A stretch of DNA of 64,000 nucleotides from Acanthochromis polyacanthus (Eukaryota > Chordata > Actinopteri > Pomacentridae). The stretch spans positions 25,414,441-25,478,440 of the forward strand of contig NC_067135.1 in the NCBI RefSeq assembly GCF_021347895.1, given 5' to 3'. A model generated the notes under the pieces. It had not been told where the DNA came from. It was given only the letters and a program-made list of their open reading frames with translations, and did not search any database. Each line of letters starts with the position of its first letter. Positions within the stretch are counted from its first letter, which is position 1. The position numbers and the translations under genes were made by a program. This document shows, piece after piece, positions 48,220 to 61,018 of the stretch.

Positions 48220-49650
48220 GGGAAGGTTATTTATTGATTCTTTTTAGTAGTGATAATCAGGTCTTAAAGTTAGTAAAATGTGACTTTTTTCCTCCTTTTT
48301 TTCCTCTTCTTTGTTTGCTGTTAAACTTTTTTTGAAATTTGGAATTTTGACACTCAGCCAAAGCTCAGCTACCACTCTTGCTTTGGGTACATTATTTGCA
48401 CTAAATGCATACTGTTGGCATATTTTTTTTTCATTATATCTCAGTGTTTCTAACGGTGAGAATTTACTTGTGATGTGACCAATGTGTCTGCAGAGAGGAG
48501 AGCTTCATCCAGGTTATTTTCTGAATCTACAATTTACAGATGTCCCTCAAACGCCTCACATGCAGACTGTCAGTAGACACTATAATCTAATGATATTTTC
48601 ACATTTTAATGTCTAATTGTTGCTTTGTCATGTTTTGTATATTTTAATTCTTTGTGAAGTACGTCATGACTTTAGTTTTGAAAAACAAAACAGAAATTAA
48701 GTTTATTATTGTCACTATTCTCTAAAAGGCATTTTAATGTCAGATTTCCCTACGATTTTTATTTTATTTTAATTTTTTAGTCCATTCAGGCTAATGACTA
48801 AAAGTTGCAACAACAGACCTACTAAATATAAAATGCACTGGCAAAATAAAAAATGTAAAACACATTAATAAAATGAAAAATAGAATAATAAATTGAAAAA
48901 CAGATGATTGGAATCCAGAATGGTCTCACTCTGGTTCCCTTCTTCTATTCATTGAAATTTTTCAATAAAATGATGAAGCTGTTTCATAAAAGTGAGACAT
49001 TAGCACTTATAATTTTGTGGTTAAAGTTGTTTAGAGTTGTTTTGTGTGTTTTTTTTGTTGTTGTTGCAGTTTTTGTGTTCTGTTATATTTTTTTACTGCT
49101 TTCTTTTTCGGTAAAACGTGTTTGTTTTTCACTAAATTGAATAAAAAAATGTATTTTTTTTATTTTCATCATGTTTTCTATGTGATCTAATTTATCTATT
49201 ATAAAATGTGTCTGTGTGCTTTTAAACAGTTTAAACTTTTGGTTTTATATTTTTTAGATATTAAATGAGAACAAAAATTTAATATCCATATGAAGACTAT
49301 GTACATTTATCACGGCAGTCTGGAGTTTCCAATGACTACTATAACTCTGAATTTCTATGATAGAATAATTGAAACGTTTGTCTTTCTCACAAAATATAAG
49401 CAAAAAACAAACAAATGTGTTTTGTTTGTTTTGGTTCTTTCATAATTTATTATCAATGTTCTGACAAAAAGACTAAATCTGCTGGGTCATAAATATTCAT
49501 ACAGCAACTTGAAATATCAGTTGTGGTGATGTAGAAAGTTGTGTTAAATTGGCGTCATGGTCACTAAATCTCTTGTTGAGTGATGACAATTGATCTGATT
49601 CACTCATTAGATTATACCACAAACATTACAGCAGGAAAGTCTGAAGAGCT
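48220..49650. other. 3' flank of gene B
   Basis: No gene recognised. From 47740 to about 48950 the sequence is the inverted counterpart of 62480-61260 downstream of gene D, which shows the duplication included the 3' flank. Confidence 0.6.
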
Positions 49651-49654
49651 CAAC

Positions 49655-49915
49655 AAAGATCCATCCATTATTATTGACACACCACTTAATCCTCTGTGGG
49701 GTATCGGGGGGCTGGAGTCTATCCCAGCCGACTCAGAGTGAAGGTAGGGTTTACCTGGACAGGTAACAGTCCATCACAGGACCACATAAAGATAGAAAAC
49801 TAAACACACTCACATTCACACCTACAGACAGTTTAGAGTCATCAACTAACCTCAGCATGTTTTTGGACTGTGGGAGGAAGCTGGAGAACCCAGAGAAAAG
49901 ACCTTCTGGAAGAAA
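49655..49915 (-). mobile_element. Truncated SINE copy of the 38642 family
   Basis: Shares CTGGAGTCTATCCCAGC and CATGTTTTTGGACTGTGGGAG blocks with the SINE at 38642-39003, but lacks the tRNA-like head. Confidence 0.7.
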
Positions 49916-49919
49916 AATT

Positions 49920-51150
49920 TGATGCCGGTTACACAAAAATTGAGGTTAACATTTAGAAAAAAAAAAGGTTTAAAAGAACAGTTTGACCTCCAAGTTCTGT
50001 TTGAAGGATTCCTGAAAAGTTCTATAAATCAGATATAATCAGAAGGTTTGCAATCAAACTTTGAATCACAACAGTTTTTGTGTGAAGAATAAAAGTCTCA
50101 AAATTGTACATAGTATTGTTTTTAGCTTTGAAGGACATTATGCAAATAAGAACATATGAAAAACAAACAAACATAAAAAATCCAAAAAACAAACAGCATT
50201 GGTTAGCATTAGAGACATGCTTTAATCATTTCTTTAAAAAAAAAGGTTTGAATAACACAAGTAAGGGCTTATTTGGAACATTTTCATTTCTGAAAAGTTA
50301 AAACAATATTTTAATGTCAACATCCAGAGAACGTCATCAGGAACACAGATTATGTGTTTGTATGCTTTCCAGATGTAACTGAGGATCTTTTCTGTAAGGT
50401 GATATGAACAAACACTGAGTGAACACATCACTGACTCCATGAAACATTCCCACAATATTCCACAGTGATCCATTATAAAAGAAAAATGTACAAGTAAGTA
50501 CTTTAGGGAGCACGGATGAGAATAGCAGCACAAACTAGGAAGTGTTCACAGGGAACCTCTTTAAGAACTTGCAGTAATAAACCACCGCAGGTAGGAAACA
50601 CTGGTTTCACCGATAATTTACCTTTTTAATTATATTGAATACTAACAGGAGATGAAAGCAAAGTTGTTTGTCATCACTCCCAGTAACCTGACACACCTCA
50701 CTCTATTAAATGTTTCGACAGTGTTCCACAGTGTTCTATAGCAATAGAAAAATGTTCTCAAACTAACATTAAAAAAATGTTCTCCAGATGTTTTCAATGC
50801 CTCAGCATGTTTTTATGCAGAATATTACAGTCCTGTAACATGATATATGCAAGATAGAACATTTTGTCTTTTTGTTGAGGAAACACATTAAAGAGTGTTC
50901 TTCTCTAAGTAAATTCTGTAATAGTAACAACAGAAAAACATTCTCAATGCAACATCCAAAAAAAAAAAAAGTTTTCAAGATGTTATTGTAACTTCACATG
51001 ACATCACAGTTCTTTATAAGATTTTCTTGTATTGTGATATAAATAACAAAGGTTGAATATTCTGTCCTCAGTGTTCTGACAAAGTTTTGGGAATGTTGCA
51101 GGGGGACATATAAGCTCATCAACAGTTTGAAGATCAGACTAGAAAACATC
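49920..51150. other. Intergenic region between genes B and C
   Basis: AT-rich DNA with GAACATT-rich degenerate repeats at 50700-51080. No gene seen. Confidence 0.4.
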
Positions 51151-51159
51151 AAGGTCCAA

Positions 51160-51660
51160 GGTTACTTTATTAATACCCGTGGGTGGATTTGTTTTGCAGA
51201 AAAAATATTGCATTTGGCATTCCATAACAAAACACAAATTGAAACGGACAGACAGGTACTTGATTGAGACAAAAAAAAAAAGTGCTCAGTGTTCCACCAT
51301 TCATCAGTATAGCAGCAAGAACAACAACAACAAACAGATAAGATGAAATAAATAAGATGGAGATAAATAAAACAATAAAAAAGACTTAGGGAAATACAAG
51401 CAATCAGTCACAAAAATAGAGCTGAGAAATATGATGAACAAATCGAATGACAAAGTGCAAATGTCGCTACTTCTTATTGAGCTCAGTGATGGCGACAGGA
51501 ACAAAGCTGTTTTTATAATGCTTTGTCCTGAACCTTCGGACTAAAATCCTCCGTCCAGAGGGAAGAAGATGAAATACAGCTCGTAGAGGATGGGCTTCAT
51601 TTTTAAGGATTAATAAAACCATCCTCTGTACCTGTTTAGTGTCCAGGGAGGCTGGACCAT
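51160..51660 (-). mobile_element. LINE 3' region
   Basis: Antisense of a fish LINE 3' part, ending with the 'AAGGTTACTTTATTAATACC' tail at about 51160. It lies where the coiled-coil exon of gene C would be expected, so that exon is absent. Confidence 0.55.
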
Positions 51661-51809
51661 CTCACTATTTGGTTCAATGAATTTTTCTCTGAAACAGAGG
51701 TCTGACCGAACCATGCCACCAAGCACAAAGATAAACAGACTCAATAAAAGAACAATAAAACAGACTCTGTTTAAAAAAAAAATATGTTCAGTTAAAGGTA
51801 GGACTACCA

Positions 51810-52292
51810 TTTCCAGAAAAAAAAAAAACGAGACTGCAAGAACCAACATGAGGCCAAAAATCACACTTAAATAAACAGAAGCAGCACAGTTACATGAGAC
51901 CTTGAAGAAATCATCTGAAATCATAAAAACACTGCAGTTACAAATCAACAAACCCGAACGCTTCTCAGCTGAAACTCATTTCTGTCATTATTTCTACCTG
52001 GAACATGGATCTCTGTCTCTCTGGTCTGGTTGATGTTGTTCTGCTGGACTCTGCAGGTGAAGTTGTTGCTGTGTTTCTTCTCCACAGTCACTTTTCTGCT
52101 GACAGCATAGAGGTCATCAGGACCTCTGACTGTCTCTGTAGGTCCAGCAGAGAGGAGGTTTCCATCACAACACCTCAGGCTGTGGATACCAGCCTGCAGA
52201 CTCACACTGTAACTCCACTGAGCCGCTGGTTCTACCAAGTCCTGATAAACTGATGGTTGAGGTCCTGGATGGTGAAGGTGATGAGACAGAAC
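51810..52292 (-). pseudogene. Gene C: decayed butyrophilin-like copy
   Basis: The C-type Ig exon (52292-51998) is 295 bases against 306 in gene D. Eleven bases are missing near 52167, where the others encode the LWLDGDG region, so the frame is broken. Cys and flanking motifs (DDLYAVSRKVTVEKKH, FTCRVQQNN) are otherwise kept. The membrane exon (from about 51924 down) starts DFFKVSCNCAASV, but a poly-T expansion in the membrane segment and no following coiled-coil exon end it. No signal or V-set exon was found upstream (52300-52980). Confidence 0.85.
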
Positions 52293-52539
52293 CTGTTGAG
52301 AGAGAAAAAGACTTCAGAGATGAACTTCACAGAGATTAATGGCGACAAAACATAGAGTATAAAACATTACAGTTTGCATTGAAAAAAATCTGTCTTAAAA
52401 AAATTGCAAAAAAATGTTGTAAAAAATGGTCATTGGATAGTATGTTTTCAAAAGAAATTTTAGGACCATTTTTGGAAAATGATCAGATTATAGTTTGTGG
52501 TGAAATTATGTTTTTTTGAATCAGCCACAAGGGGGAGAC

Positions 52540-52750
52540 TCTGACAGAACAACAGCTAAATAAGGGAGCATTGTGATATTATAACCTGTGATTTAGGATC
52601 AGATTATGCCATAACCTAATGAATGTGTTTGAACTAACCAAGCGTCTATTCTTACATTCTTTAATGTTGAAACAGTGTAAAAATCAGACGAGCATCTCAC
52701 TGTAAAAAGTGATGGTTTGGTTACTTTTGAAAGGTTGTCATGATAATCTT
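52540..52750 (-). repeat. Inverted counterpart of 37900-38110
   Basis: Shares, in reverse orientation, ATTATAACCTGTGATTTA, AACCTAATGAATGTGT and TGAAACAGTGTAAAAATCAG. It marks the upstream side of gene C as a copy of the upstream side of gene B. Confidence 0.6.
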
Positions 52751-52987
52751 TAAGAAGTAACCAGGTCAGAAAAGCAACTCACTGTGAAAAGTGATGTTTT
52801 TGGTTACCAGGGGAACTGATGTTTTTGATAGATTTGACTAAAATGAGGAACTTATGCTTTATGAAATGGGAATGCTTTTAAGAGTTTTGATTACTATGAA
52901 ACTGAGATGTTTTAGAAAGAGTTTTGACTACTGTTAAACTAAGAGGGTTTTAACTTTGTAATGAGGTAAGAAGTTAAGAGCTAAGGT

Positions 52988-53307
52988 TGTAGGGGACACT
53001 ACGTAATATGATTTTATTGATTGCACTCATTTTATTAGGGCATCACCTCGCTAGAGGAATTAATTAATTAACATTGATTAAAAATGTATTAATTTAAATT
53101 TTGATCAATCTCATATCTTGATATGATAATTCTCGGTTAAATTGACCACATTCTTGCACAAAGAAACACACAAGGCTTTAATTTGGTCTAAAATGAAACA
53201 TTTATTGACTATTCAATTAAAATAATGACCGGTGAAATCCTATGTACAGTGCCTAGATAATGTGTGTGTATGTGCATGCATGACTATATGTGTGTGTGCG
53301 TGATTAC

Positions 53308-53365
<58 letters not shown>

Positions 53366-54430
53366 AATGTGTGGGTGTGCATGTGGTGAGATCCTATGTG
53401 TGTGTGCATGAGAGATTGGAAATATGGTGAGAAGAAAGCCAGATAGCTAACCTGACAAGGTAAACGGTAATTTGGATTAAATTAATGATTAGTAAAATAA
53501 TAACAGATTAAGTGAATTTAATTAATCAAGTGATTAGTAATCAGCCCAGAAAGCTGAATCAGAGCCTTTCAGCCGGCCTTACGGTAACAGAACCATCTGT
53601 CGGAGTTGACTCCTGGCTGGGACCATGCGAGCCTTCAGCTGACGCTTCACAACGCAACTGGACTTGCTTGTTCTGTGCGTAGTATCGTCGTTGTGGCAAA
53701 GCATTTATGTCCTGCCGTAAAATGATTGGTTCCATGCATGGAAATCTGGTCCAGCAGATTTCCAGCGTGGTCAGCTGAATGGAATCGGTTAATCGGGAGT
53801 CACTTGATTTTTTTTAAAAAAAAGGTTCTTAATCAGTTCTTCGGAGTAAAACGAGTAAAATTTGGCTTAAAAATGAGCATAATGTCAAGCTTTAAGTTAC
53901 AAAAAGTAAAAAGGATAAATAGTTAAACTTTGAAACTAAGAAACGTCAAGGAATAGGAAGAGACTCGCCTTTTTATAGAAATATAGTGGGAACCTCTAGT
54001 ATAGGCTCCGCAGAGAGTGAAAGAAGGAGGAGAGCGGGGCCGGGCGTTGTCCGGCTTATATCAGGCCAGTGGGGCCATGGGAGGACCCCTAGGATGCTTG
54101 GGCGCGAACCTCTGGTGGAATTTGACTCTCCCTTTGTTTCTCACAGAGAGGCAGAGAAGAGGAGATGATCCACAATGGATTAAAATATGTGATATTAAAC
54201 GGGTAAACGATCTGACTACCTCTCACCATAATTCAATTGTGGAAGGGAAACACGTGTGTAAAATTATGTGACTTATTCAATTTATACATAGAAATATGTA
54301 TTAGTGTGTTCTAAATCCTAAAGGTGAATATGTCACAGTGAAAATATGATAACATGTCATATTTCTGGTAAAGAGGAAATACAATTTTCACCTTTCAACC
54401 TGAATAGGAAGAGGGAAAAAGGAGAAATTA
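52988..54430 (+). mobile_element. LTR-like element, second copy, 3' truncated
   Basis: Starts TGTAGGGGACACTACG and follows the family of 30588-33117 in opposite orientation for about 1.4 kb (shared GCCAGATAGCTAACCTGA; CACAGTGAAAATATGATAA). The terminal CCTACA end is not found, so it is cut short, probably by the MITE after 54513. Confidence 0.6.
53310..53362. repeat. (TG)n microsatellite
   Basis: About 26 TG units inside the LTR-like copy. Confidence 0.9.
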
Positions 54431-54512
54431 GATTAAATCTCACAAATCAATACATGATCTGCAAAGGAATAACTGTTCTATTGGAATTATGGATGAAAGT
54501 TTTCCTTTTTCT

Positions 54513-55038
54513 CAGGCGTAAACTAACCGTGACGTCACCCGTTGGTTTCAACGGCGAGAAAATGAAGCCCGGATTTTGCTACTTCCTGGTCGCCGTTTTG
54601 GATTTTTTGGAGCCAGTGACGTAAAAAGCGTCATTAAACAGACTGGACCGGAGAGCAACGAGGGGCAGGATTGGCTGAGGACTCTCTTATCCCGCCCACG
54701 TTTTACCGCAGAGGCTTCTGTTGCTGTCTATCAAGTATAGCCACGCCCCCTGGCTCCGCCAACTTTAACGATTTATTTAAAATTCAGTATTGATTTATTT
54801 TAAGATCGGCCACCTGATCTCTCATTTTGACCATGAAAACTAACGGGAAAAAAATCCTGAGCTGTAGAACATCAGTCTATCAAATTTTGTTTTTTCCAAA
54901 AATGAATTGGGGTCTATGGAGAAAAAGCTTTTTGGAGCCAACCCTAGCGGACGGCGGGATATTGCAAGTTTTTGACACTTCCGGGTTGGCTTCAATTCTG
55001 GAGCCAGATGCTACGTCCACTATATATACAGTCTATGC
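54513..55038. mobile_element. Fish MITE ending in TATATACAGTCTATG
   Basis: The block contains GTGACGTCACCCGTTGG at one end and CTATATATACAGTCTATG at the other, both recurring motifs of a fish MITE I recognise. The left end is truncated. No coding capacity. Confidence 0.5.
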
Positions 55039-55059
55039 TTTTTCTGCACTGTTTGAGGA

Positions 55060-55497
55060 TTACAGAACTGTGATCTAAAAATAATGCTGACTGAAGGAAC
55101 ATTACTGAACTCTGGTTGATGTTGTTCTGTTGTTTTATTGGCCCAAACAACCAAATTGGATACATGCAGATCTAAATCTGGTCCAGACCCCTATCCACTT
55201 CCCCCTGGACCCCGGTGGGTCTCAGAGGCTTGTCAAGTTTCAGGTGAGCAGCCCACTATGGCTGAGTCGACTGCTCTGCCCCTTCAAATGATGTAATCTG
55301 AGTGATTATTACTTCACATTTATGAAAGCATAGTTCCACTTATGAGTCATGTTAAGCCACTGAAAGAATATTGATGTTTGATTAATTGTCTGATGATTAA
55401 GAGCTATTGCTACGCCCTTGCTAAAACATTATAATAAACATTTTTCCTGCAACTACAGTTAGCAGATTGGAAATTCACTTCATCCCTATCACAGTCA
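55060..55497 (-). mobile_element. Short LTR-like repeat, copy 2 (inverted)
   Basis: Reverse complement of the 36289-36720 family, sharing GGCCCAAACAACCAAA and CTCAGAGGCTTGT. Confidence 0.5.
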
Positions 55498-55857
55498 CTA
55501 ATTATTTATATTTTCCCTGGTGGTAAAAAGGCGGGTTATTTTGTGCATTACATCTAAAAAGGTTCTGAAAGGTTACTAGCCTTTGGGGCCGAGGGTGGCC
55601 TATCACAAACAAAAGGAGGAATCATTTATTCGTATATATAGACGCTAGGAAATGAAACTATTGACTGCTACATGTATAAACTTATACCATGTATTAAATA
55701 CACATCAAGAATGGTTACATTACCTCACTCTCAGAAAACAGAGGTGGCCATCTAGCTCGGAACTCGGTGATGAAGGGCGTGTCCTGAATGATTTCCTATC
55801 TCCTGTAGGCAAAAGTTCTTTCCATTTTACCCCTGATCAGTGGTTGGTTCTTTTTAT

Positions 55858-57720
55858 TTACCTCCAATAACAGTGTTTGTCTTTCCAGCTCAAGACTTGC
55901 TTTTGTTTCCCCATGGGATAATCAGGACGGTAACTGACCTCCATGACCTTCCATGGCTTCTGGCTGGGACCTTTGCCTGTTGTCCCATGTTTTTCTTTGG
56001 CAGCATTTATGCTTAATTCTGGACACCCAATGTTCAGCAGTCTAGTGCAGTACTTGGACATTTTGTACTTCAGGCTTATTTTCCACCCATAATGACCTGA
56101 GACTGACCCTTGCTCTTTCAAACAGAGATGACAAGGCTCCGCTCATTGATTATTAACTGATCAACATGAAGGTCATGCTTTTTGAAAATATCAACAGCTA
56201 TAGTGTTTGATATGGGCACTACAGCAGAGATGAGAATAAAGTGCAATTCTTCAAGGAATTCATCAATTGTTGAGCTTGGTACATGTGAGTAAATCTCTAA
56301 TTTCAGAAGTACAGATGCCAATTTTTGAATAATTGTGTCTTGCATGTTCTCATTTTCTGTGTCTGTTTCAATTAAATTGGGAGAATCTAGAACAGAATCA
56401 ATTTCTGCAAAATCAATGGAATGTTCTTCAGAAGAGTGATCTTCATTTGTATGACTGCTTTTCACTAATTCAGCTTTAAAATATTTTACTGTATAAGTGC
56501 CATGCTTCCTGTTCTCATGAGATTTGAAAGTAGCATATATATTACTTTCAAAAGAACAATTCTGAAACATACAAGTTGTGACGTTGTCACCTAAGTGATT
56601 AAATTAAAAGAAATGAAGAACCATTAATAACATGATGAAAACTAAAAGTTTTCTTGTCTTTGTGCGTGATATTCCCTGTGCTGAAAAATTAATTAGGTAG
56701 GTGGAATAAAAAACAATTCCAAAATATTAATTGAAAAATGTGGTAAACAAAGGTTATATAAGGAGGATGTGGCGTAGAGGAAAGGGAGGAGACATGGCGT
56801 GCTGAAAGGAAAGGAGGGTTTAAGTAAGAAAAAAAATGATCGGAGACTTAAGACGTTTTAATAAGGTTGGAAAAAGACTATTGAACCTGTAAAGAGCCCA
56901 GATCCTACCAGAGCCGACGAGACGTACCCTCCCGGCCATCAACATCTTGGCGTGGACGCGGGCGCCGCACCAGAGACAAAGGGATCCTTTACTTAAGGAT
57001 TATCTCCCCTGCACCCAGGATACTGGTGAGATCCACCCTTTTTGAAACTCTTTTTTTCTGGTATACCATTATTTTTTTAACGATCGATCGCTTCTTTTTT
57101 TGTTTGCTGAACTTTCTTTTTTTGTGTCAGATTACCGTGTTTTTGTGTCGAACGGACGGGTGAAAAGCCGCCGGCGTGAGGACCTTTCGGGATGTAAAAT
57201 TTGAAGTGGACCATTTGATTTGAAGTTTTGTATTTTGTGAGGGAAGGACTTTAGTTAATTTAGAAATCATAAAGGTTTAGTTTATATTTGTAATTTTGTT
57301 GTAATATTTTTGTTGTTAGGGGAAACAGTGTTTTTTCTATTTGAAAAGAAGACAGAAATAAAGAAACTGAAGAAATTTTAAAAGAGACTCCGATTGTGTT
57401 TATGGGGTGCATTAATAGTGATAGTGACAATTAACTTTTTTTTCTGGTTGTTTTATTTTATTATTTCTGAGATGAACCCCTTGGTGAAGTGACCCCTACT
57501 TGGAAAAGTTTGAGTTTTACAAAGTGACAGTTTCATAGTGCTTCAAGTGGTTGTTGGTATGAGAAAAATATTCTCTACTAGATACTATGACACTCTCAGG
57601 ACACAAAATGAGCTCTGCACTTTCAACAGGTAAAACATCAACATGACATCTACTTACATGACTTTTAAGAGCATTCCATGTTTTGAATGAGCATGGGGAA
57701 TCTTAGTATGTGCATGTGTG
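55858..57720 (-). pseudogene. Second copy of the transposase plus SAMD3-like pair, deletion-fused
   Basis: Read on the minus strand: a zinc-finger block at about 57700-57530 (SPCSFKTWNALKSHVSR), then after an insertion CMFQNCSFESNIYATFKSHENRKH (56580 on), running to DQLIINERS. It then switches frame directly into the SAMD3-like protein (SGHYGWKISLKYKM, CPELSINAAKEK) ending at 55858. The junction near 56120 removes about 3.2 kb relative to the copy at 26-30 kb (transposase core and PB1 region). Frames are interrupted. Its gene order and orientation match the first copy. Confidence 0.75.
56583..57523 (+). mobile_element. LTR-like insertion inside the second zinc-finger copy
   Basis: GTGAC occurs on both sides (56578-56582, 57524-57528), and removing the block rejoins a zinc-finger frame. 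It contains TTATATAAGGAGG near 56754 and AATAAAG near 57356, an LTR-type layout. The exact terminal bases are not resolved. Confidence 0.55.
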
Positions 57721-57724
57721 GCGT

Positions 57725-58325
57725 GAGGAGAGAAGGAGAAGAAAGACGTTGTGACAATGCTACCCAGGGGAGTTTCACCCCCGGGACATTCTATTCAATA
57801 TGATCAACCCAGAATCACTTAAACACTCTCAAAGGCACACACAGGTTCATAATCACTTGGGCAAGAGATGTGTTCCAAAAGTATAACAGCAACTATATTA
57901 AATTACATCATTAATTGTTAAAAATAAGGGTCAAGGCCACCGGGTTTAAATGGTAAAGTAGAAGCACTCAAATATTAAAGGGATAGGTCGGCTTACCACA
58001 GCGGCAGGCCAAAAATCAGAAAATCAAGAGAAAAGGGGTCCAAACATAATCCCACACCTGTGACAAGACACAACAATGAAAAAGGGGACTCGTGAAACCA
58101 CGAACAGGGATTGGACTGCCACAAAGGCTCATCGAACCTGCTCAAAAGAAACAAATTATTAGTACTCCTAATTTAACAGAGGCCTGGTGACCAGACCGAT
58201 ATGCATGACCTGTCCTAAGATACTCACACACACTCTCACTCCACAGAACAATGGTTAAAACACATCAATACAATGCAATAGGGTTGCACAGCCTAGGGCT
58301 TCAGCGCAGAAAGTGCAGTATCGTG
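57725..58325. other. Intergenic, nothing recognised
   Basis: No domain-bearing frame or clear repeat ends were seen. Confidence 0.4.
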
Positions 58326-58327
58326 AA

Positions 58328-60665
58328 CAGTGGCGTCACTAGGCCTATTTTAGGGGGGGCTTCAGCCCCCCCAAAATATTGTCAAGCCCCCCTAAATAAT
58401 TTTATGTTCATTTATTTTTTAAAAAAGTTTTTTTTTTTTTTACAAAAAAAGTGCCAAAAAGTTCCATATAATGTGACCAGAATATGAGTTTAAATACATA
58501 ATCACATAACCAGTCATTTTTAACTTAGATACGATCATAAATCTTAGTTTCTCTTCACTTCATAGTGGAAGGTAGAGAGTCTGAGTCGGTCCGTCGTTAT
58601 CCAGTCCATTCCACTTGTTCATATGGAGCACGCCCACATCACTCAAATCCAGTCCACGTTTTCCCTGCAACCTAGTCTGCTCTCGGTGCGTGCAGCACAA
58701 CGAGCACACAGAACGGACGAGAGCAGCATTAGAAGAACGTGAACAAGAATGGATATGCGAAATGTTTTCAGGAGAGTAAGTATTCATCACTGCTGCTAAC
58801 AATAAGTTAGCTCCAGCCCCCCCAGCTAACAGCAGAAAGTCCCATGTAATTAATGAACCAAATGCTCCCTGTTTGACAAATAAAAACCTGGCTTGTTCAC
58901 TCTGTAGGAGAGAGTCCCTGTAAAGGAGGCAGCGTGAGACGCTGCTGTATCTCTGTGCACGTCGTAACTTTGTTGTTCTGCGGTCAAAAGTTACATTTCA
59001 GCTCTAAAAGAACGCTGCTACTTAGCTAGCTAGTTAGGGTGAAATGCACTGTGAAGGTTCTGGTTGTTTATAGAGTTAGGTGTGCACTCTTTTTTTTTTT
59101 TTTTTTTTTACCATATACTATCTTTGGGGTGACTTCCTTCTGGAGCATCAGCTCCAGCATCAGATACACACAATGAAACAGGAGCTGAGCTCATTCACGT
59201 ATGATTATGTGAATAATGGTGATAATAATAATAATAATGATAATCACTCCACCACCCCTATTGACCTGTAGGAGTCAGGGCAGAGGAGCAGAGAGCGTGA
59301 GAGGAGAGAAACTTCTGGAAAGGTGAGTCTAAAGGATTTTACAGGAGAGAGTCATTTGTGATGCAGACAGTCTTGGATTTTTATGGAACTTGATATGAAT
59401 ATGAAATATGAAACATTTCAGTCCAGGTGCATCATATAAGACTTATTTAACTTGAGCTTTTGTTTAGGAGAGTAATGATTGGAAAGTGGAGATAGCCAAG
59501 AGAGAGAGATATAAGCCAAATATACAACATAAATAAATAAATAATTTTGCTAGTTTTGGACCTAATATGACTCTGTTTTCACTGGTTGGACTGAAGAAGA
59601 CTAAGACCAGGAGCACTGTGGCTCCAGAGGGAACACTCTCCTCTATTATGACTATTAAAATGGCTGGTTTGGAGCCATGCAATAAATGGGAACCCACCCC
59701 AGAGATCATCAAGGCTTCAAAAAAAGCCACCAGGGAGTACAACATGGCTCACACAAATTCATTTTTCCCTGTACTTTTCCTGTTCCTGTTTACAGTTGTG
59801 CCATTTATTCTGAATTTACAGTCTTTATTATTTATTTTTGGGCCTCGTTAATAAGTTATTCAGTCATTTAGTCCTGGGTTTAGTCCATGATACCCTGCTC
59901 CTGTGAAGTCAGATCTGGTTTAGTCCTGATTTTAGTCCATGTCCCCCGGCTCCTGTGAGACAGAGTTTAGTGTGTGATTGTAATTCTGTTCAGTGAATAG
60001 ATAATTTAAGTTATAAAGATGTTTTGCTTTTGCTTAAGCACTTTTTATTGTTTAGTTGCTGATGTGGTCAAATTGAAGCTGTTGTGCATTAGAATCCTCC
60101 AAGACAAATGTTACAAGTGGTTGCTGGAGTTATTTCAGTTCTGCACATATTTATGGAAAATGCTGAAATGTGTTGTGCTCATCCAGCCACAGAACTTTCA
60201 TCCATATTTTACATGAAGAACTATTTTCAATACTGCCTGCCGTTGCAGTTATTTTTTTGCCTTTTTTTTTGTTTAGCTCAATGTTGTTTTTTATTATCCC
60301 TCTATAATAAGATTTTAACAAAATGCTCATAACATATACCAGAATGCAGGAAATAGGATCAGTAATTTTCAAAATTTTCTGGGGGAGGACCCCCAGACCC
60401 CCCATCAGCATCCTGCACAAACCAAATCTCACTCTGAGGTCTGGTCATAACTTGGCAGCTCTGAGTTATTGTGTTGTGAGCAAAAGTCATGGCCACTGTG
60501 GTGTAAAACATTTACACAGTAAAGTATCTCTGAATAAATCTAAATCTTAATGTGGAAAAGCAATTTCTCAGTTTTTGTTAGCTGTAAAAGTAAATGTTCG
60601 CTCACATCCTGTGCATCTCCTGGGGGCTAAGCCCCCCCTGTCCTTAAAACCAAGTGACGCCTCTG
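58328..60665 (+). mobile_element. hAT element, 8-base duplication
   Basis: The left end is CAGTGGCGTCACT and the right end reversed is CAGAGGCGTCACT. Subterminal GGGGGGGCTT-AGCCCCC blocks match in inverted orientation. It is flanked by ATCGTGAA and ATCATGAA (8 bases, one mismatch). Confidence 0.85.
59560..59760 (+). pseudogene. Possible C-terminal relic of the hAT protein
   Basis: A short frame reads VAPEGTLSSIMTIKMAGLEP, then EIIKASKKATREYNM, inside the hAT element. I judge it a degraded C-terminal part of the element's own protein, because it is in the right strand and place, but I do not recognise a domain in it with certainty. Confidence 0.4.
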
Positions 60666-60859
60666 ATCATGAAACTAGTATGCCGAAGCGAAGAGCCACA
60701 GGGAGAGCAGGCCGACACGAGAGCCCACAGAAAAGCCAATACAGCTGTAGGAAAACAGAGCGAGCCGAAACAGCAGCCAGTCCAGGGAAGCGGTGGTGTT
60801 CGACAGACCACACGCTTAGCTGCACCCTATGGAAGGTAAACAATCAAACAAGCATAATT

Positions 60860-61018
60860 ATTAAGTTACCCCTCTTTGTGAAACAGGCTAGAGTTACCCC
60901 GCTTTCTCTGGTTAGTTACCTCGCTTCATGAAACGGAAAACTCTGAGTTTTCCTCATTTCAGGGTTAACAAACTCAGAGTTTTCACTAAACCTGCTTCAT
61001 GAAACAGGCCCTAGTTTA
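60860..61018. repeat. Short fish repeat with CATGAAAC boxes
   Basis: Contains repeated CTTCATGAAAC and AACTCAGAGTTTTC words, partly inverted. Family not certain. Confidence 0.4.

Noticed and set aside
47736..48220. Search for a B30.2/SPRY exon after gene B (and after A and D)
   Set aside because: No motif such as the LDP or WEVEV blocks of B30.2 is seen before the polyadenylation signal or within the flanks present.
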